From Cacajao melanocephalus (taxonomy: Eukaryota > Chordata > Mammalia > Primates > Pitheciidae): a stretch of 64,000 nt of DNA. How positions within the stretch are numbered: position 1 is the first letter of the stretch; each line of letters begins with the position of its first letter. Positions 28,340 through 40,345 of this stretch are shown in pieces. Below the pieces are notes generated by a model, which did no database searches, was not told where the DNA came from, and saw only the letters and a program-made list of their open reading frames with translations. Location of the stretch: positions 36,428-100,427 of the forward strand of contig CAUYLG010034925.1 in the NCBI GenBank assembly GCA_963573385.1. The letters are read 5' to 3'. The translations under genes and the position numbers were made by a program.

Positions 28340-28520
28340 AACCAAGCCTAGTGCTACATTCTTCACATTAGTTGGAATCAATCCACACAACAGCCTTGCA
28401 AGTGAGGTATTGCTATTCTCTCCTCACAGATGTATGTGACTACAAAGCACATATTCCTTATCAGAGAAGCATGGCAAAGACATTGCTCACCAGGCCTACT
28501 GCCAGAGCCAGGAATAGAAT
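28340..28520 (-). mobile_element. MIR SINE relic, antisense (paralog of 1965-2140)
   Basis: The stretch 'cctagtgctacattcttcac' then 'acaacagccttgcaagtgagg' and a short 'cagatg' segment resembles antisense MIR. Same ancestry as the copy at 1965. Confidence 0.5.
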
Positions 28521-28944
28521 CTGTCAATGTGGGCACCCTGAGGTGCTGGCGGCATTTCCAGCAAGGATCCAGGTTTCGTGTCCCTTCCCCTTGCCTCAGG
28601 AATGGTTTGCAGCACAGCTAGAAGCAGAAGCTTCAGACATGAAATCAGTATTTCTTCCATCTTTTATGAAAATTTTAGGAAAGTATTGGGCTGCTTATTA
28701 TCTTGTAGGAAAGGGAGGACCTCTGAGGACAAAGAGAAGGAAGAGCAAGAGAGATTTCTCCCAGACAGGGATGAGGTCAGAGGTCTACAGGTCCCTCTAG
28801 GAGTAGGAACCTGTGGACTGCTCCATATCAAAGCTTGCAGTGATTCCTGGATGGTCCACCTAAGGTGGGTATCCAGCATGAGACAGATTTTTCTGTTTGG
28901 ATCAAAGGACAGATAACAGTAGAAGTATTTTTTTTTCTTATTTC

Positions 28945-29595
28945 TTGTATGCGTGATGCTCTGGCATCTGAGGCCTTGCTAACTGGGGAGGGACTGCTCC
29001 TTCCAGAGTTAGCTAATTCCTAGTCCTAACAAAGAACTCACCTAAGGAATACACCTTTCATATGCAAACTAATCCAGAGCACCTACACATACACACTCAC
29101 ACCTCCTCTACTGGACTCTTACACTCCAGGCCAATAGTACCCTCCCTAATCTAATAAAACCAAAATGGCTATGAAAGTGACCTCTGGTTGTCCTCACTAC
29201 TCATTATATGCTAGTTATATTGCATTAGCATGCTAAAAGACACTCTCATCAGCACCATGACAGTTTACAAATGCCATGATAACATCAGGAAGTTACCCTA
29301 CATGGTCTAAAATGAGGAGAAACCTTCAGTTCTGGAAACTGCCCACAGCTTTCCTAGAAAACTCATGAACAATCCACCCCCTTGTTTAGCATATAATCAA
29401 GAAATACCCATAACAATGGGCAACCAGCATCCCTCTGGGCTCCTCTGCCTATGGGATAGCCATTCTTTTATTCTTTTACTTTCTTAATAACTTACTTTCA
29501 CTTTACTTTATGGACTTGCCTCAAATTCTTTCTTGAATGAGATCCAAGAACCCTCTCTTGGGGTCTGGATCAGGACCTCTTTCCAGTAATAATTG
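28945..29595 (+). mobile_element. ERV1-type solo LTR
   Basis: An LTR with typical class I ERV segments: 'catgacagtttacaaatgcc', 'tgtttagcatataatcaag', 'ctctgcctatgggatagcc', a downstream 'cttactttcactttac' and the terminal 'ccctctcttggggtctgg'. The 3' end is near 'cctctttccagtaa'. The paralogous position in unit 1 (about 2580-2600) lacks it. I cannot settle the LTR subfamily. Confidence 0.7.
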
Positions 29596-29599
29596 CAGA

Positions 29600-29890
29600 C
29601 AACTTAGGACAGCCCCTGTATCCCAGAACCTGCTGAAATTATTTTGAGTAGTCAGTCCTAAGCCTACTTACCCTGCCTTGTCTGTCATTTATCACAGAAA
29701 ACCACAGTAAAGTGTTTTGCCATGTTTACCTCCTGCACCCTCTGCCTCCTGCCTAAATTGGTGGACTGTGCATGGACTTGCGTGGAATGGAGAGTGCCTC
29801 CTCTTGGGAACTTTGAGTAATAAACCATCTCCTTAATGACAGTTGTCTCCTGATCCCATGGCCTCACTCTCCTAAATAATAATAAAATCT
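29600..29890 (+). mobile_element. Second LTR-like fragment
   Basis: Directly follows the ERV1 LTR and is also absent from unit 1. It contains an 'agtaataaaccatctcctta' stretch with an AATAAA, then 'tctcctgatcccatggcc', which resembles an LTR R/U5 region. Family unknown. Confidence 0.4.
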
Positions 29891-30669
29891 ACATTGTAAA
29901 ACAATGCCTCAGGAAGGGGGGACTTAAAGGCTCTGAATCAGCTAGGAAAATGGGCAGCTCTCCCCTGAGCCATGTGGACAGATCAGTGATGACTGCCAGG
30001 GCTCTTGCTGCTATATCAGGAGGCTAAATTCACACAAGTGTAACTGTTTCCTCAAAAAGCATAAAAATTTAACATTCCTGTACTGTACTGTCGAACTGAA
30101 CTGTACAATCTTTTTATTAATATGTATCCCAACCAACTATGAGAAGACAGTACCCGCTTTTACAGATCTAAACAAATGATAAGTTTCACAAGACTTTTTA
30201 AGTATTTGCTGATCCGATATCCTGGCATTATGTTAGATTCCTTTTTATTTTTTCTGTCACGTTTTTAAATAAATGACATAGTTTACATTTATGCCTCAGA
30301 CTATATCACAGAATAATTATTGAGTTTAGAAATAAACCCTGATGACTGATAGTGTGTGTTTATACCACATCCCATTTAAATGGAAAATTTAGGTGAAAAG
30401 AACATCATACACTAATGGGGAAGAATGAATTGGTAAAACCTCTTTGCAGAGACATTTGGCAGCATCTACAAGAAAAGAAAATGAGGCCCCCATCAGATGC
30501 TACTCTCTTAATTATGGACTGTAGAGAGAATCACGCATGTTACACCAGAAAAGGTATACAATCATGGTCACGACAACATGGCTAGTCATATCAAAACAAT
30601 CCCAAAGTCATCTTATTAGAGAAATCTCAGAAATACTATCTTCAGAGAATGAAAAGCTGGATAACAGCA

Positions 30670-30830
30670 CTAACTTAGCTAAAAGTTTGCAAACAATTGT
30701 GTGCCTTGTGTAATTCTCTCACAAGTCTGTGAGGAAGGCATCATTATTTCCAGTTTAGAGATGACCAACTCAGACTCACTGATGGAAAAATCAATTTTGC
30801 AGAGGTTGAGGATGTAACTCTTACTCTCCT
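30670..30830 (-). mobile_element. MIR SINE relic, antisense
   Basis: The stretch 'gtgaggaaggcatcattatt', then 'tccagtttagagatgacc', is the antisense MIR core. Paralogs are at 39480-39640 and 41940-42080. Confidence 0.5.
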
Positions 30831-31364
30831 CAAAGGACAACACATGGTCTCCTTTTACAGATGATCACCGTCTAAGACTTAAACACTTGTAGTTTTATAT
30901 GTTGCTAGGATTGTGCCCTTATGGGTACTCACTCAACAACCTCTCTCTCTTTGAAGAAGCTGATGGTGCAGATGAAATCCCAGTGCAAGGTCCTGTTGGT
31001 GGTAATGGGTCTAGTATGAGGGTCAAGGGCTTGTGAATCCTACCTCCTTTTCATCTTCACTCTCTCTTCATTTGAGATTCAATGGGAAACTGCTTTTCCA
31101 ATATCAATCTGGAAGATCAAACAAGGGAGCAGAAAATGACAAGGAATTAAAGAAAATAGTTCAATGAGCTTCTTCACTCTCCCTCAATCATTCAGCAAAG
31201 TTCTCCTGCAACACAGAAATGGCCTTAATGCTTCATTCATAATGTTCTACTCCTTCCTGTTCCGTTTCCCGGTGGTCTTTGTGGCAGTTATGCTGTTTGG
31301 ATTAGGTGACAGTCATCATTGCTCTGAGAGGGAAGGAAAAGGTGGGCTAGGACAAACATTTGCT

Positions 31365-31510
31365 GAAGTCCTACTAGGTGCCATCTACTCTGTACAGGAT
31401 TTCTCATTTACCCCACAGAACAGTTCTGTGAGGAAGGCATTGTGCGTTCCTTTTACAGATGACCAAGAACAGGCTGACAGGGGCTAAGAAAGGATTCCAG
31501 TGTCATACAT
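31365..31510 (-). mobile_element. MIR SINE relic, antisense
   Basis: The stretch 'ctactaggtgccatctactc', then 'ccttttacagatgaccaaga', is antisense MIR. Paralogs are at 40235-40345 and 42630-42790. A 107-codon open frame across it (31164-31487) is not conserved as protein in any obvious way. Confidence 0.55.
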
Positions 31511-31906
31511 CAAGTAAGAGACTCGGAATGAAGTTACAGCTTTTGCCTTCATCACAATGTCCATGGATTCTCAACAGAGGAGGTATTGTCCCCAAGGGGC
31601 TAAAATTTGATTCTGGAGGGTAGTGGGATGGTAGACATTACAATGGTTTGTGGCACCACAATGAACCACATAGCACATAAACAGTTAACACTATATCTCT
31701 ACTGTTAAAATTTCATGTTTCAGGTAGGAAGGAGCTAATGAGGAAAAAAATGAATGTGTAAAAAGTCTCCTTTGGATCATAGTAATGAAAGAAAGTTAAG
31801 AAACATTGCATGAACTCAGGGACTTCTGTGGATGATGAGCCACCAAGGCTTAGGAACTAGTCATTTTACACTCCCTCATAGATGCTCACTCAACAACCCC
31901 TCTTGG

Positions 31907-31936
31907 TGATGATGAGGATAATGATGATGAAAGTGA
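31907..31936 (+). repeat. (GAT)n short tandem repeat
   Basis: Imperfect GAT/GATGAG/GATAAT repeat. The paralog at 43158-43190 shows another GAT-rich version. Confidence 0.85.
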
Positions 31937-32769
31937 AATCCTGCCCCTAGGGCCAAGAGACCTGTGTATGGGAACCATGTGATCTGATTGTCTTTTAAGA
32001 TGGCAGACAGGGGCTCAGTCAGACAACAGGTATGTCTTCTGTGAGAGATGGTATTAATGTTTTATAAGCTAATGTAAACATATCATACTCTAAGTTGTAT
32101 ATCATTTAACCTTAACCTTCATCCAAGTAACCTATTGTGAAATTCATAGTTTAGGTCAGGTTATAGGAAGTTAGCAGAGGTTAAGCAAATCGGTGGAACT
32201 ATGTTGTTAATGCCTGCTCAGTAATAGAACCTGAAATTTCATCAAAGCTTTGTGCCCCGAAGCTGCCAGGAATCTGAGTGTTCAAATCTCCCTGGCACTC
32301 ATATTCCAGTCTGCACCACAGATACCAAGACATTGGAGTTTCTATTGTGATGCATTTGTTCAATAAAATATCCAAGCCTTTAACATAGGTATACATGAAT
32401 CCATACCAATATAAATACAAGTTTGAATTAATAAATGGGGGAGAGGAGGAAAATTATCTTTATCAAATACTTCTATGTGAAATATGTAGCTATTTGCCCT
32501 CCCTGAGGTCAAGCTTAATTCTGCATCCCACTTGCTGAGGGCAGGACTGATTTAGTGGCTTTCTTCTAAAGAACAGAGTAAGGAATGAAAAACAGTTATT
32601 AGAAACTTGGCAGACACCATTTTAACCAAGTGATTGAACATTATTACCAGTGACTTCATGAGGGCATTATGTAAACCCAGATATGATGTGACAAGAAGGG
32701 CACTTCAACTCTGTTATTCTTTCTCAAAAGCCATAACACTAGTCTAATCACAAGAAAAACTAAGTCTGT

Positions 32770-33365
32770 ACTCTTCAAGACTATCAGTCATGAAAATTAT
32801 CTGGCAGTTCCTCACATGGATAGAGTTCTCAGATGACCCAGCAATTCCATTCCTCGGTACACACCCAAGATCAACACATATATCTACATAAAAAATTGTA
32901 TACAAATGTATATAGCAACCTTATTTGCAATAGCCCAAAACTGGAAACAACCCAAACGTTCACTAATTGATGAATGTGTTTAAAATGTGATATATTATGA
33001 TTATTCTTTGCCAATAAAAGGAATGAAGTATGGATATGCCATGATATAGATGAACCTTCAAAACATATGTGAAGTGAAAGAAGACATATGCAAAAGACCA
33101 AATATTATATGATTACATTTACATGAAATTTCTGGAGTAAAGAAATCCACAGAGACACCAAGCATATCTGTGGTTTGAGGCTCGGGGTGGGAGCAAGGAT
33201 TAATTGCATTCAAGCATGATGGGACTTTTTGGAGTGATGGAAATGTCTAAAACTTGATTATGGTATGGTTGAACAACTCTATACATTTAATAAAATTCAT
33301 CAAATTATACCCTTTAAATGTGTAAATTGTATCGTCTGTAAGTTTAGCTGCAAGAAAGCTGTTAA
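32770..33365 (+). mobile_element. L1M LINE 3' fragment, copy 2
   Basis: Paralog of 5165-5770. It contains 'ccagcaattccattcctcgg', 'aacaacccaaacgttcac' and 'gaaggcaagatg'-type L1M 3' segments, ending with 'catttaataaaattcatc'. Confidence 0.85.
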
Positions 33366-33380
33366 AAAATATGATATTGA

Positions 33381-33796
<416 letters not shown>

Positions 33797-34908
33797 TCAT
33801 CCTGATAATTCCCTTCCTTCACTGCAGAGCCTGAATTTAGAGACCAAATGGAACATAAGGCCATAAATGGGCAGAAGGAAGAGGGAAACGTAGTTGTCAG
33901 CACACACAAACTCTCTCATAAAACAACCATTGTTTTGTTATCACAATACCAGAATTCTCCCAGGAGGAAACATTCTGCTCACCAGTACAAACAACTACAG
34001 GAACTGTGCCCAGAACTGTGCTCTTTTGCAGTGCACAGACTCTGAAAAGATTTCATCCACAGAATGTCAGTAACAGGAACCATCAGAACACTTTGAATAA
34101 CATAGAACTGTAAAACTGATAATATCACATCCATAGGATGGAATTCTAGAAGGTAGCAAAAACAAATTATAATAAAAATAATGATAAAAAATGATTTCTT
34201 GCTTATGAGATTAATGATTCACATTATTTTTAATGTGTGGAAAAATAGCTATTTTCATACTGTGATATAAGGAATATAAATTAGTAATAGTATTTTGAAG
34301 AATATTATAGTTCAAAGCGTTTTGAAATGACATTTTCAGGAACTTACAAATAAATGCTCACAAAGATATTTGCATATATATGATCATAGTGTTAAGTATA
34401 CTACTGTTTGTAATAGAAAAAAAAATAGTAAGGGAACTAAATTTTTATAATTAGGATACCAAGTAAATAAATTTTAGGGCATCCACATGATGAGATGATA
34501 CCCAGGCCATTAAAAAAATGAAACTAAAATTTTGTTGTAAAGTTATTTCAAATGTTATCACGAAAATATATTTACACAGAAAGGTGATCACAGTAACAGT
34601 AAAAGTGGGTTACAAAAATCATAAATGGTCTGATCCCATTTTTGCTTATATAGGCTTCTAGCTATTTAACCACAAGTCTCAAAGCATAATCATTAAAATG
34701 ATCTTTTAGTTCCTCTAACATACATCTTTCTCTTTAACATACTAAAAATCTGCACTTCCTGTTTAGAGGTCCTCAGTATCTTTTATTGCCTGTGTATGCC
34801 ACCTTTTATACCCAGACTTCCAGAAAATTCTATCTTATAAGTTTGGGCCACGGTCCCTCCCTTTCACCATCCAGCTTACCCTAGTTCAGGCTGCAGTTCA
34901 GGCTTCTG

Positions 34909-34925
34909 TTACAAGGTGGCACCAA
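34909..34925 (+). promoter_or_regulatory. Decayed paralog of the CTCF-like motif
   Basis: The stretch ttacaaggtggcaccaa lies at the same position in block P copy 2 as the motif at 7409-7427. The CG in the copy 1 motif reads CA here, consistent with CpG decay or with the ancestral state. The remaining aggtggcac core is still a plausible weak CTCF site. Confidence 0.35.
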
Positions 34926-35140
34926 TGCACCTCCATTATCATACTTCTTTGCAAAGAAGTGTGTGCTAAAAACAAAAAATACAATACCTCCCTAAAAACC
35001 CAGCTTATGAACTTGTATGGAATTATTCAAATGATTCAAATTCTGCCTGAAAAAACTTAAAAGTGCAAAAGAAGACTGTAAAAAAAATACTCTGGGGCAG
35101 CCATATGATGGAACACCAGGTAGCTCTACTGCCCCTTGAT

Positions 35141-36005
35141 AGCTGGGAGCTAGAAGGCATAAGGTGCGGCAGGGCCGGCAGGAGGGACTGACAGAGGAGA
35201 GGGGCAGTGGCACGGGGTCTGGGCTGCTGTGTTCACAGTGTCCTGGAGACTAATAGAGTTGAGGGGTAGTCTGGAAAGCCTGTAGAGATTGGGGTAATGA
35301 AGGACGAACATCCTGCTCTCAGGGAGGGATCCCTCTACACTGTAAACACCCCAAACTAACCTACACCCATGAGGTAAGAGATAAATCCATGAATGTGAGG
35401 TAGATTTGGGGTCAAAAGCGAAGGGAAATGCTTTAATATACAGATTTCCAAACAGAGGGGACACAATTTAACCCACTACAGTGAGGTAATAAAGTTATAA
35501 AACCAAATGTAAAATGAGATATCTTTTATATATAAATATATAAATGCATGCATATCTATATAAATGCCTGCATAAGAAACTTCTAGAAGAATATAATGCA
35601 GATAACATTAGAAGGACTTATTGTTAGGTAGTAAGCTTTGGGGTATTGTTATTCTATTTTCTATTAATCTATTTTTATCTATAATAAACATGCATTGTAC
35701 TTGCAAATACAAAAAATGTTAAAATGGCTGGAAAACATGAACCTTCTCTACTCCAACCACAGAAGGGCCATTCACTGTAGAATAGGAACACGTCTACAGC
35801 ACAGAAAGGGAGAGGAGATGCTGGGGGAGTATTCTCCATAGCATTATTGGACAGAAATCTCCAAAATTCAAAACCACAGAGATTACTATCAATATTTTAA
35901 AATTCTGCCCAGTTAACAGAGAAAATACACAGAACCTCAATTTGTTTTATTTGTTTTATTGTGCTGTGCCCTGATTAAAAGTAAGATTTTTCTCATCATT
36001 TGAGA
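35141..36005. other. Unassigned sequence
   Basis: No gene recognised. The first 170 bp are GC-richer than the surroundings and include a 104-codon minus frame (35150-35464) without known similarity. An AT-rich tract lies at 35515-35575. Confidence 0.5.
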
Positions 36006-36178
36006 GGCAGCAGCACATGCTGGATAGATTAATTTACTTGGGAGCCATGCAGCCTGTGTTCAAATCTAAGCCTTGCCACTTGCTAACTCTGTCTTCATTG
36101 TACCTCAGTTTCCTTATGTCTAAAGTCAGGTAACAATAGATCCTTCTCATGTTGTGGTGAGAATTAAATAAATAAGTA
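36006..36178 (+). mobile_element. MIR SINE, sense
   Basis: A well preserved MIR: 'gtgttcaaatctaagccttg', 'ccacttgctaactctg', 'cctcagtttccttatg' and 'gtggtgagaattaaataa'. Confidence 0.8.
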
Positions 36179-36437
36179 CAGTTGGCCTTTTGTATCTGTG
36201 GATTCTGCATACATGCATTCAACCAACCTTGGACTGAAAATATATTCTGAAAAGAAAATAAAAACAATACAACAATAAAATAATACAAATTTTAAAACCA
36301 ATTTAGTATAACAACTATTTACATAGGACTTACATTGTATTAGGTATCATAAGTAATCTAGAGATGATTTAAAGTATATGGGAGGATGTGCATAGGTTAT
36401 ATGGAAATACTACTCCATTTTACATTAAGGAATTTAT
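36179..36437 (+). mobile_element. Tigger-type MITE, right end lost
   Basis: It starts with the inverted-repeat sequence cagttggccttttgtatctg. Internal segments are 'attcaaccaaccttggactg', 'ataacaactatttacatagg', 'attaggtatcataagtaatc' and 'gatgatttaaagtatatggg'. The right inverted repeat is missing where L1 sequence begins near 36448. Confidence 0.8.
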
Positions 36438-36447
36438 AGATGTATAT

Positions 36448-36945
36448 ATACACAATGGAATATTGTATTGTAAATGTATGTATATATGTGTATGTGTGTA
36501 CACACACACGTACACACACACACACAATGGAATATTATTTTGGCCTTTAAAAAGGAGACCCTACTATTTGTGATAGCATGAATGAACCTGGGGGACATTA
36601 TGCTAAGTAAAATAAGCTAGACACAGAAAGAAGAATTATGCATGATTTTACTTACATGTAGAAACTAGAATAGTCAAGCTCATAGAAGCATAGAGTTATC
36701 ATTACCAAAAGTGGAGGGGGGAGAGGGGAGAGGTTGTTCAAAGGTATAAAATTAAAGCTACAAAGGATAAATAAGCCTGAAGATCTAATGTACAGCATGA
36801 TGAATATACTTAATAATAATATACTGTACACTGTAAATTTGGTAAGAGAGTAGGTTTCAAGTGCATTCACAAAAAATGATAGCTATGTGAATAGATGGAT
36901 ATGTCAATGTGCTTCACTATAGTAATCATTTCTATCACTTTCTCT
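36448..36945 (+). mobile_element. L1M LINE 3' fragment with an internal microsatellite
   Basis: The L1 3' sequence is clear: 'gtgatagcatgaatgaacctg', 'gacattatgctaagtaaaat', 'aagatctaatgtacagcatg' and 'ggtaagagagtaggtttc'. The motif acacaatggaatatt occurs twice, at 36449 and 36521, with a TG/CA microsatellite (36479-36525) between the copies. Confidence 0.85.
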
Positions 36946-36986
36946 CTCCTCTGTCTCTCACTCTCTCTCTACGTGTGTGTCTTTAT

Positions 36987-37018
<32 letters not shown>
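36945..37018 (+). repeat. (CT)n then (TG/TA)n low-complexity tract
   Basis: A CT-rich run (36945-36970) followed by a short TG run and an AT dinucleotide array of about 12 units ending at 37017. Confidence 0.95.
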
Positions 37019-37019
<1 letters not shown>

Positions 37020-38899
37020 TCATTTTATAAATACAAGTCTTTACTTTTTGAAATGTTATAATCAAGAAAACCCCTGAGGTAATAATTTTAAGATTAAATT
37101 GTACATGGTTTGACAAAAACACACATACACCTACTGTTTCTGGAATATGTACAAAACATACTACTCGTGGGAGAAGAAGCAGTTTGAAATAATTGCCTAG
37201 ACATAGTAGGTGTGTGTACTTGCAAATATACAAAATGTTAAAATGTGTACTTCTATGTGTGTGTGTGTCTATGGCTGAAACACAACAACATTGTATGTGT
37301 TTGTATACTTAGGGCTCAAAGTCTATCATGCCAAATACACACTCCCAGGTACAGCTTTCTTTCCATCTCAGAGAGGCGCTGGCCTTCCCATCTTGGGGCT
37401 TAGAGATTCCAGATAGTGATAAATACACAAGGATTGCTGACAATGTGCGGAAAATTCCAGAAGCTCAGGCTGATAGGCATCAAGCCTAGCTCCCTATTCC
37501 CTCCTACCACTCTTGCTGAGTTCCCATCTAAGAATCCTAGAGCTGCAAATATGGGCAAAGGGCATCTATCTCCATTTTGATTTTCCTTTCTTAAAAATTA
37601 AAGCTCCTAATTTTTGAGATGATCAAACAGATGTTATTCTTTTGAGTCATTCATGAAACAGTTTAGAGAATGTGTTGCCAGTTCTGTTCAGAAAATTCCT
37701 ATGTATATTAAAAAGCTAAGCATAAGCTACATTTTATGTCCATTCCATGTGTTTTGCTCATTGATCCATCTCCTTTAAGACTCGCTCTGTCTCTCATCAG
37801 CGTTGGCTGACATGTCTTCACTTTAGAGATGGCCCCTCCCAGACAGCAGGCCATTCGAGACCCCAAGACTCCACCCCTGTACCGGCTTCACAGACCTTCT
37901 CCCACTCCCTCTCAGTCATGTCATCTCCATGACTCTGGACACAGCAGCCCAGACTGGTATCGCTGAATCATGCTCTGAGCTCAGAGGAGACTGTTGCATA
38001 GCAACAGAGGCTCAGAGACAAATATAGTCCCTGGAACAAAAGAGCACTCCCAGGTAATGCTGGCACTATTAAGAAAGTGGATAAAGATAATTACACCTTC
38101 AAAACATCCTCAGAAGCAACCCACCTCTCTCCCTGCTGGAGACACCTCCTACCAAGGACCCAGCCTACGTATTCTAACCCTGTGTGCCAAGCACTCTGTG
38201 CTCTGAGCAAACTGCGCCATTAGCTGAGCCCTCCATTTTCCAGTCACCCCAGGGTCTGTCTCATTAATGTGAATAGGTTTACATTTGCAGAGTTTTTCTG
38301 CACACACAGAATAGCAGTCCATCTTCAGGATCACCATATAAAGGGAATGGTGTCAGCTCCCTTTTCTGAGATGCGGAAACTTTGTCTCCAAGATGGTGAG
38401 AACCAAGTCTGCCTTTCCTTTGAAAAGGCAGCTTTCTGTAATTCATAACACAGAGCTGAGAATCAGCAGGCCTGTGTTCTAGCTCCAGCGCAGGAAAGCA
38501 TGTAAAAGTGTTCTAACATCTCAGGCCAGTATCTCACTTAGCCAGAGTTGATGGTCCAAGTCCTCATGTACCACTGTATGGTTCCTGCTTTAAGAGGCAC
38601 CTGTTGCCCACCTAGTTGTCTCTCTTGGCCTCCTCTCAGCTGGAGCAGGCTGTTCTGTCTCTATCAGTAGAGCTTTGAAAGTTGCTCTGAGGATTCAATC
38701 TTCTCCCACCCTCACCCCACTACCCAGCCTTCAGAGGACAACACTTATGCTGTCCCTACAGCATCAAAAATCAGTTTCCAGGACACACAAACATGGCAGA
38801 GCTTTTCCAAGGGGCAGATCTAAGGAAATGAGCGATCAGATTGGCAGTAAGGGTGAAAGCTTGTCATACCTAGTACGAGTAGAATGAAGGCGAAATGGG
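37019..38899. other. Unit 2-specific sequence, no element recognised
   Basis: The stretch from about 37780 to 38700 is among the least AT-rich of the window and carries no repeat family I recognise. It has several short overlapping frames (37994-38206 plus, 38149-38337 minus, 38675-38887 plus), none with recognised domains. If the window contains conserved non-coding sequence or an exon, this is the likeliest place, but nothing seen here proves it. Confidence 0.45.
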
Positions 38900-39164
38900 C
38901 TTTCACATAACACTTTAGGTGTCCAGTGGAATATCTACTTTCTGAGGCCCATATTACTATGGCTTAATCACTTGAATGAACTTTGATACAGAAGTCCTAT
39001 TTCCAACAAGTGAGTTTCTGCTAAAGGTTTAAAAAAAAGGCTCTCCAAGCTAATTCTGATGTACATGAAAGTGAAGGAGTCCTACCTGAAGGGTCAGGTT
39101 AGGAACCACATTAGTTTTCGATCCAGAGAGGAAGGGCAACTAATAGTGATGGAGCACATTGTTT

Positions 39165-39365
39165 AGAGGGTCCAGCTGCATGTTCCTCACTTTAGTGACT
39201 GAATTTAATCCTCATGACAACCCTACTAGTGAGTACGATTATGCTCTCTTCATGGATGTATATGAACTACAATACACTTGCTCCTTAAGTACAGAGCTGG
39301 ATAGCAAAGAGTTTGCTCACCACACAAACTAATGGAGTCAGGGATAGAACCAAGCAGCCTGGGCA
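39165..39365 (-). mobile_element. MIR SINE relic, antisense
   Basis: Third paralog of the MIR at 1965 and 28340 ('ttaatcctcatgacaaccc', 'actagtgagtacgattatg'). Confidence 0.6.
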
Positions 39366-39479
39366 ATGGTATAAAAATGGTCAGGGTTCATAATATCTAA
39401 ACAGCCCCAAAGTCACATTGCTACAGAAATCTCAGAAACACTATTTTCAGGGGGAAAAAGGTGCAAAGGGGCACTTACT

Positions 39480-39640
39480 CTATGATAGCACAAATATTTG
39501 TAGCCAAAAACGTACAATTATATATTTTGCATAATTCTCTCACAAGTCTATGAGGAAGGCATCATTATTTCCAGTTTACAGATGACTGATTCAGATTCAC
39601 TGATAGAAAATCAATTTTGCAGAGGCATCTAGTATGATCA
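39480..39640 (-). mobile_element. MIR SINE relic, antisense
   Basis: Paralog of 30670-30830 ('gaggaaggcatcattatttc', 'cagtttacagatgactg'). Confidence 0.55.
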
Positions 39641-40136
39641 GGATTGAGGATGTAACTCTTACTCTCCTCAAAGGACAACACATGGTCTTCTTTTATAGAT
39701 GATGACCATCTAGGACTTAAAACACTTGTAGTTTTTTATGCTGCCAGGATTATGCCCTTGTGGGTACTCACTCAACAACCTCTCTCTCTTTGAAAGAGCT
39801 GATCATGCAGATGAAATCCCAGTGCAAGGTCCTGTAGGTGGTAATGGGTCTGGTATGAGGGTCAAGGGCTTGTGACTCCTGCCTCCTCTTCATCTGCACT
39901 CTCTCTTCATTTGAGGCTCAATAGAAACTGCTTTTCCAAATCAATGCAGAAGATCAAATGAGGGGGCAGAAAATGATAGAGGATTGGTTTGATGATCTTC
40001 TCACCTCACCCCAATACCTCAGAAAACCATCCTGCAATACAGAAATGGCCTTAAAGGTTCATGTATGATGTAAGTGTAAGCACATGCTCCATCTTCCTGC
40101 TCCACTGTCAGGTGATTTCTGTGGCAGTTATGCTGC

Positions 40137-40205
40137 TTTTTCCTCCCTCCCAGAGAAGTGATGACTTCTGGGAGAAGTCATCACTTCTCTGGGAGGGAGG
40201 AAAAA
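40137..40205. repeat. Perfect 33-bp inverted repeat with 3-bp loop
   Basis: The left arm at 40137-40169 is the exact reverse complement of the right arm at 40173-40205; the spacer is ggg (40170-40172). Both paralogs (about 31305-31350 and 42560-42600) contain only the right-arm sequence, preceded by 'gattaggtgacagt' or 'gcttaggtaacagt'. The left arm is therefore new here and replaces that sequence. Confidence 0.97.
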
Positions 40206-40234
40206 GGTGGGCCTGGGTGACCATTTGTTGAACT

Positions 40235-40345
40235 TCTACTAGGTACCATTTACTCTGTATGCGATTTCTCATTTACCCCACAGAAAACTTCTCTAAGGAA
40301 GGCACTGTGAGTCACCTTTTACAGGTGAGAAAGGGCAAAGTAGAA
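40235..40345 (-). mobile_element. MIR SINE relic, antisense
   Basis: Paralog of 31365-31510 ('tactaggtaccatttactc', 'ccttttacaggtgagaaag'). Confidence 0.55.

Noticed and set aside
40137..40205. Transcription terminator hairpin
   Set aside because: This is a mammalian genome without bacterial-type terminators; paralogs lack the hairpin, so it is a mutation footprint.
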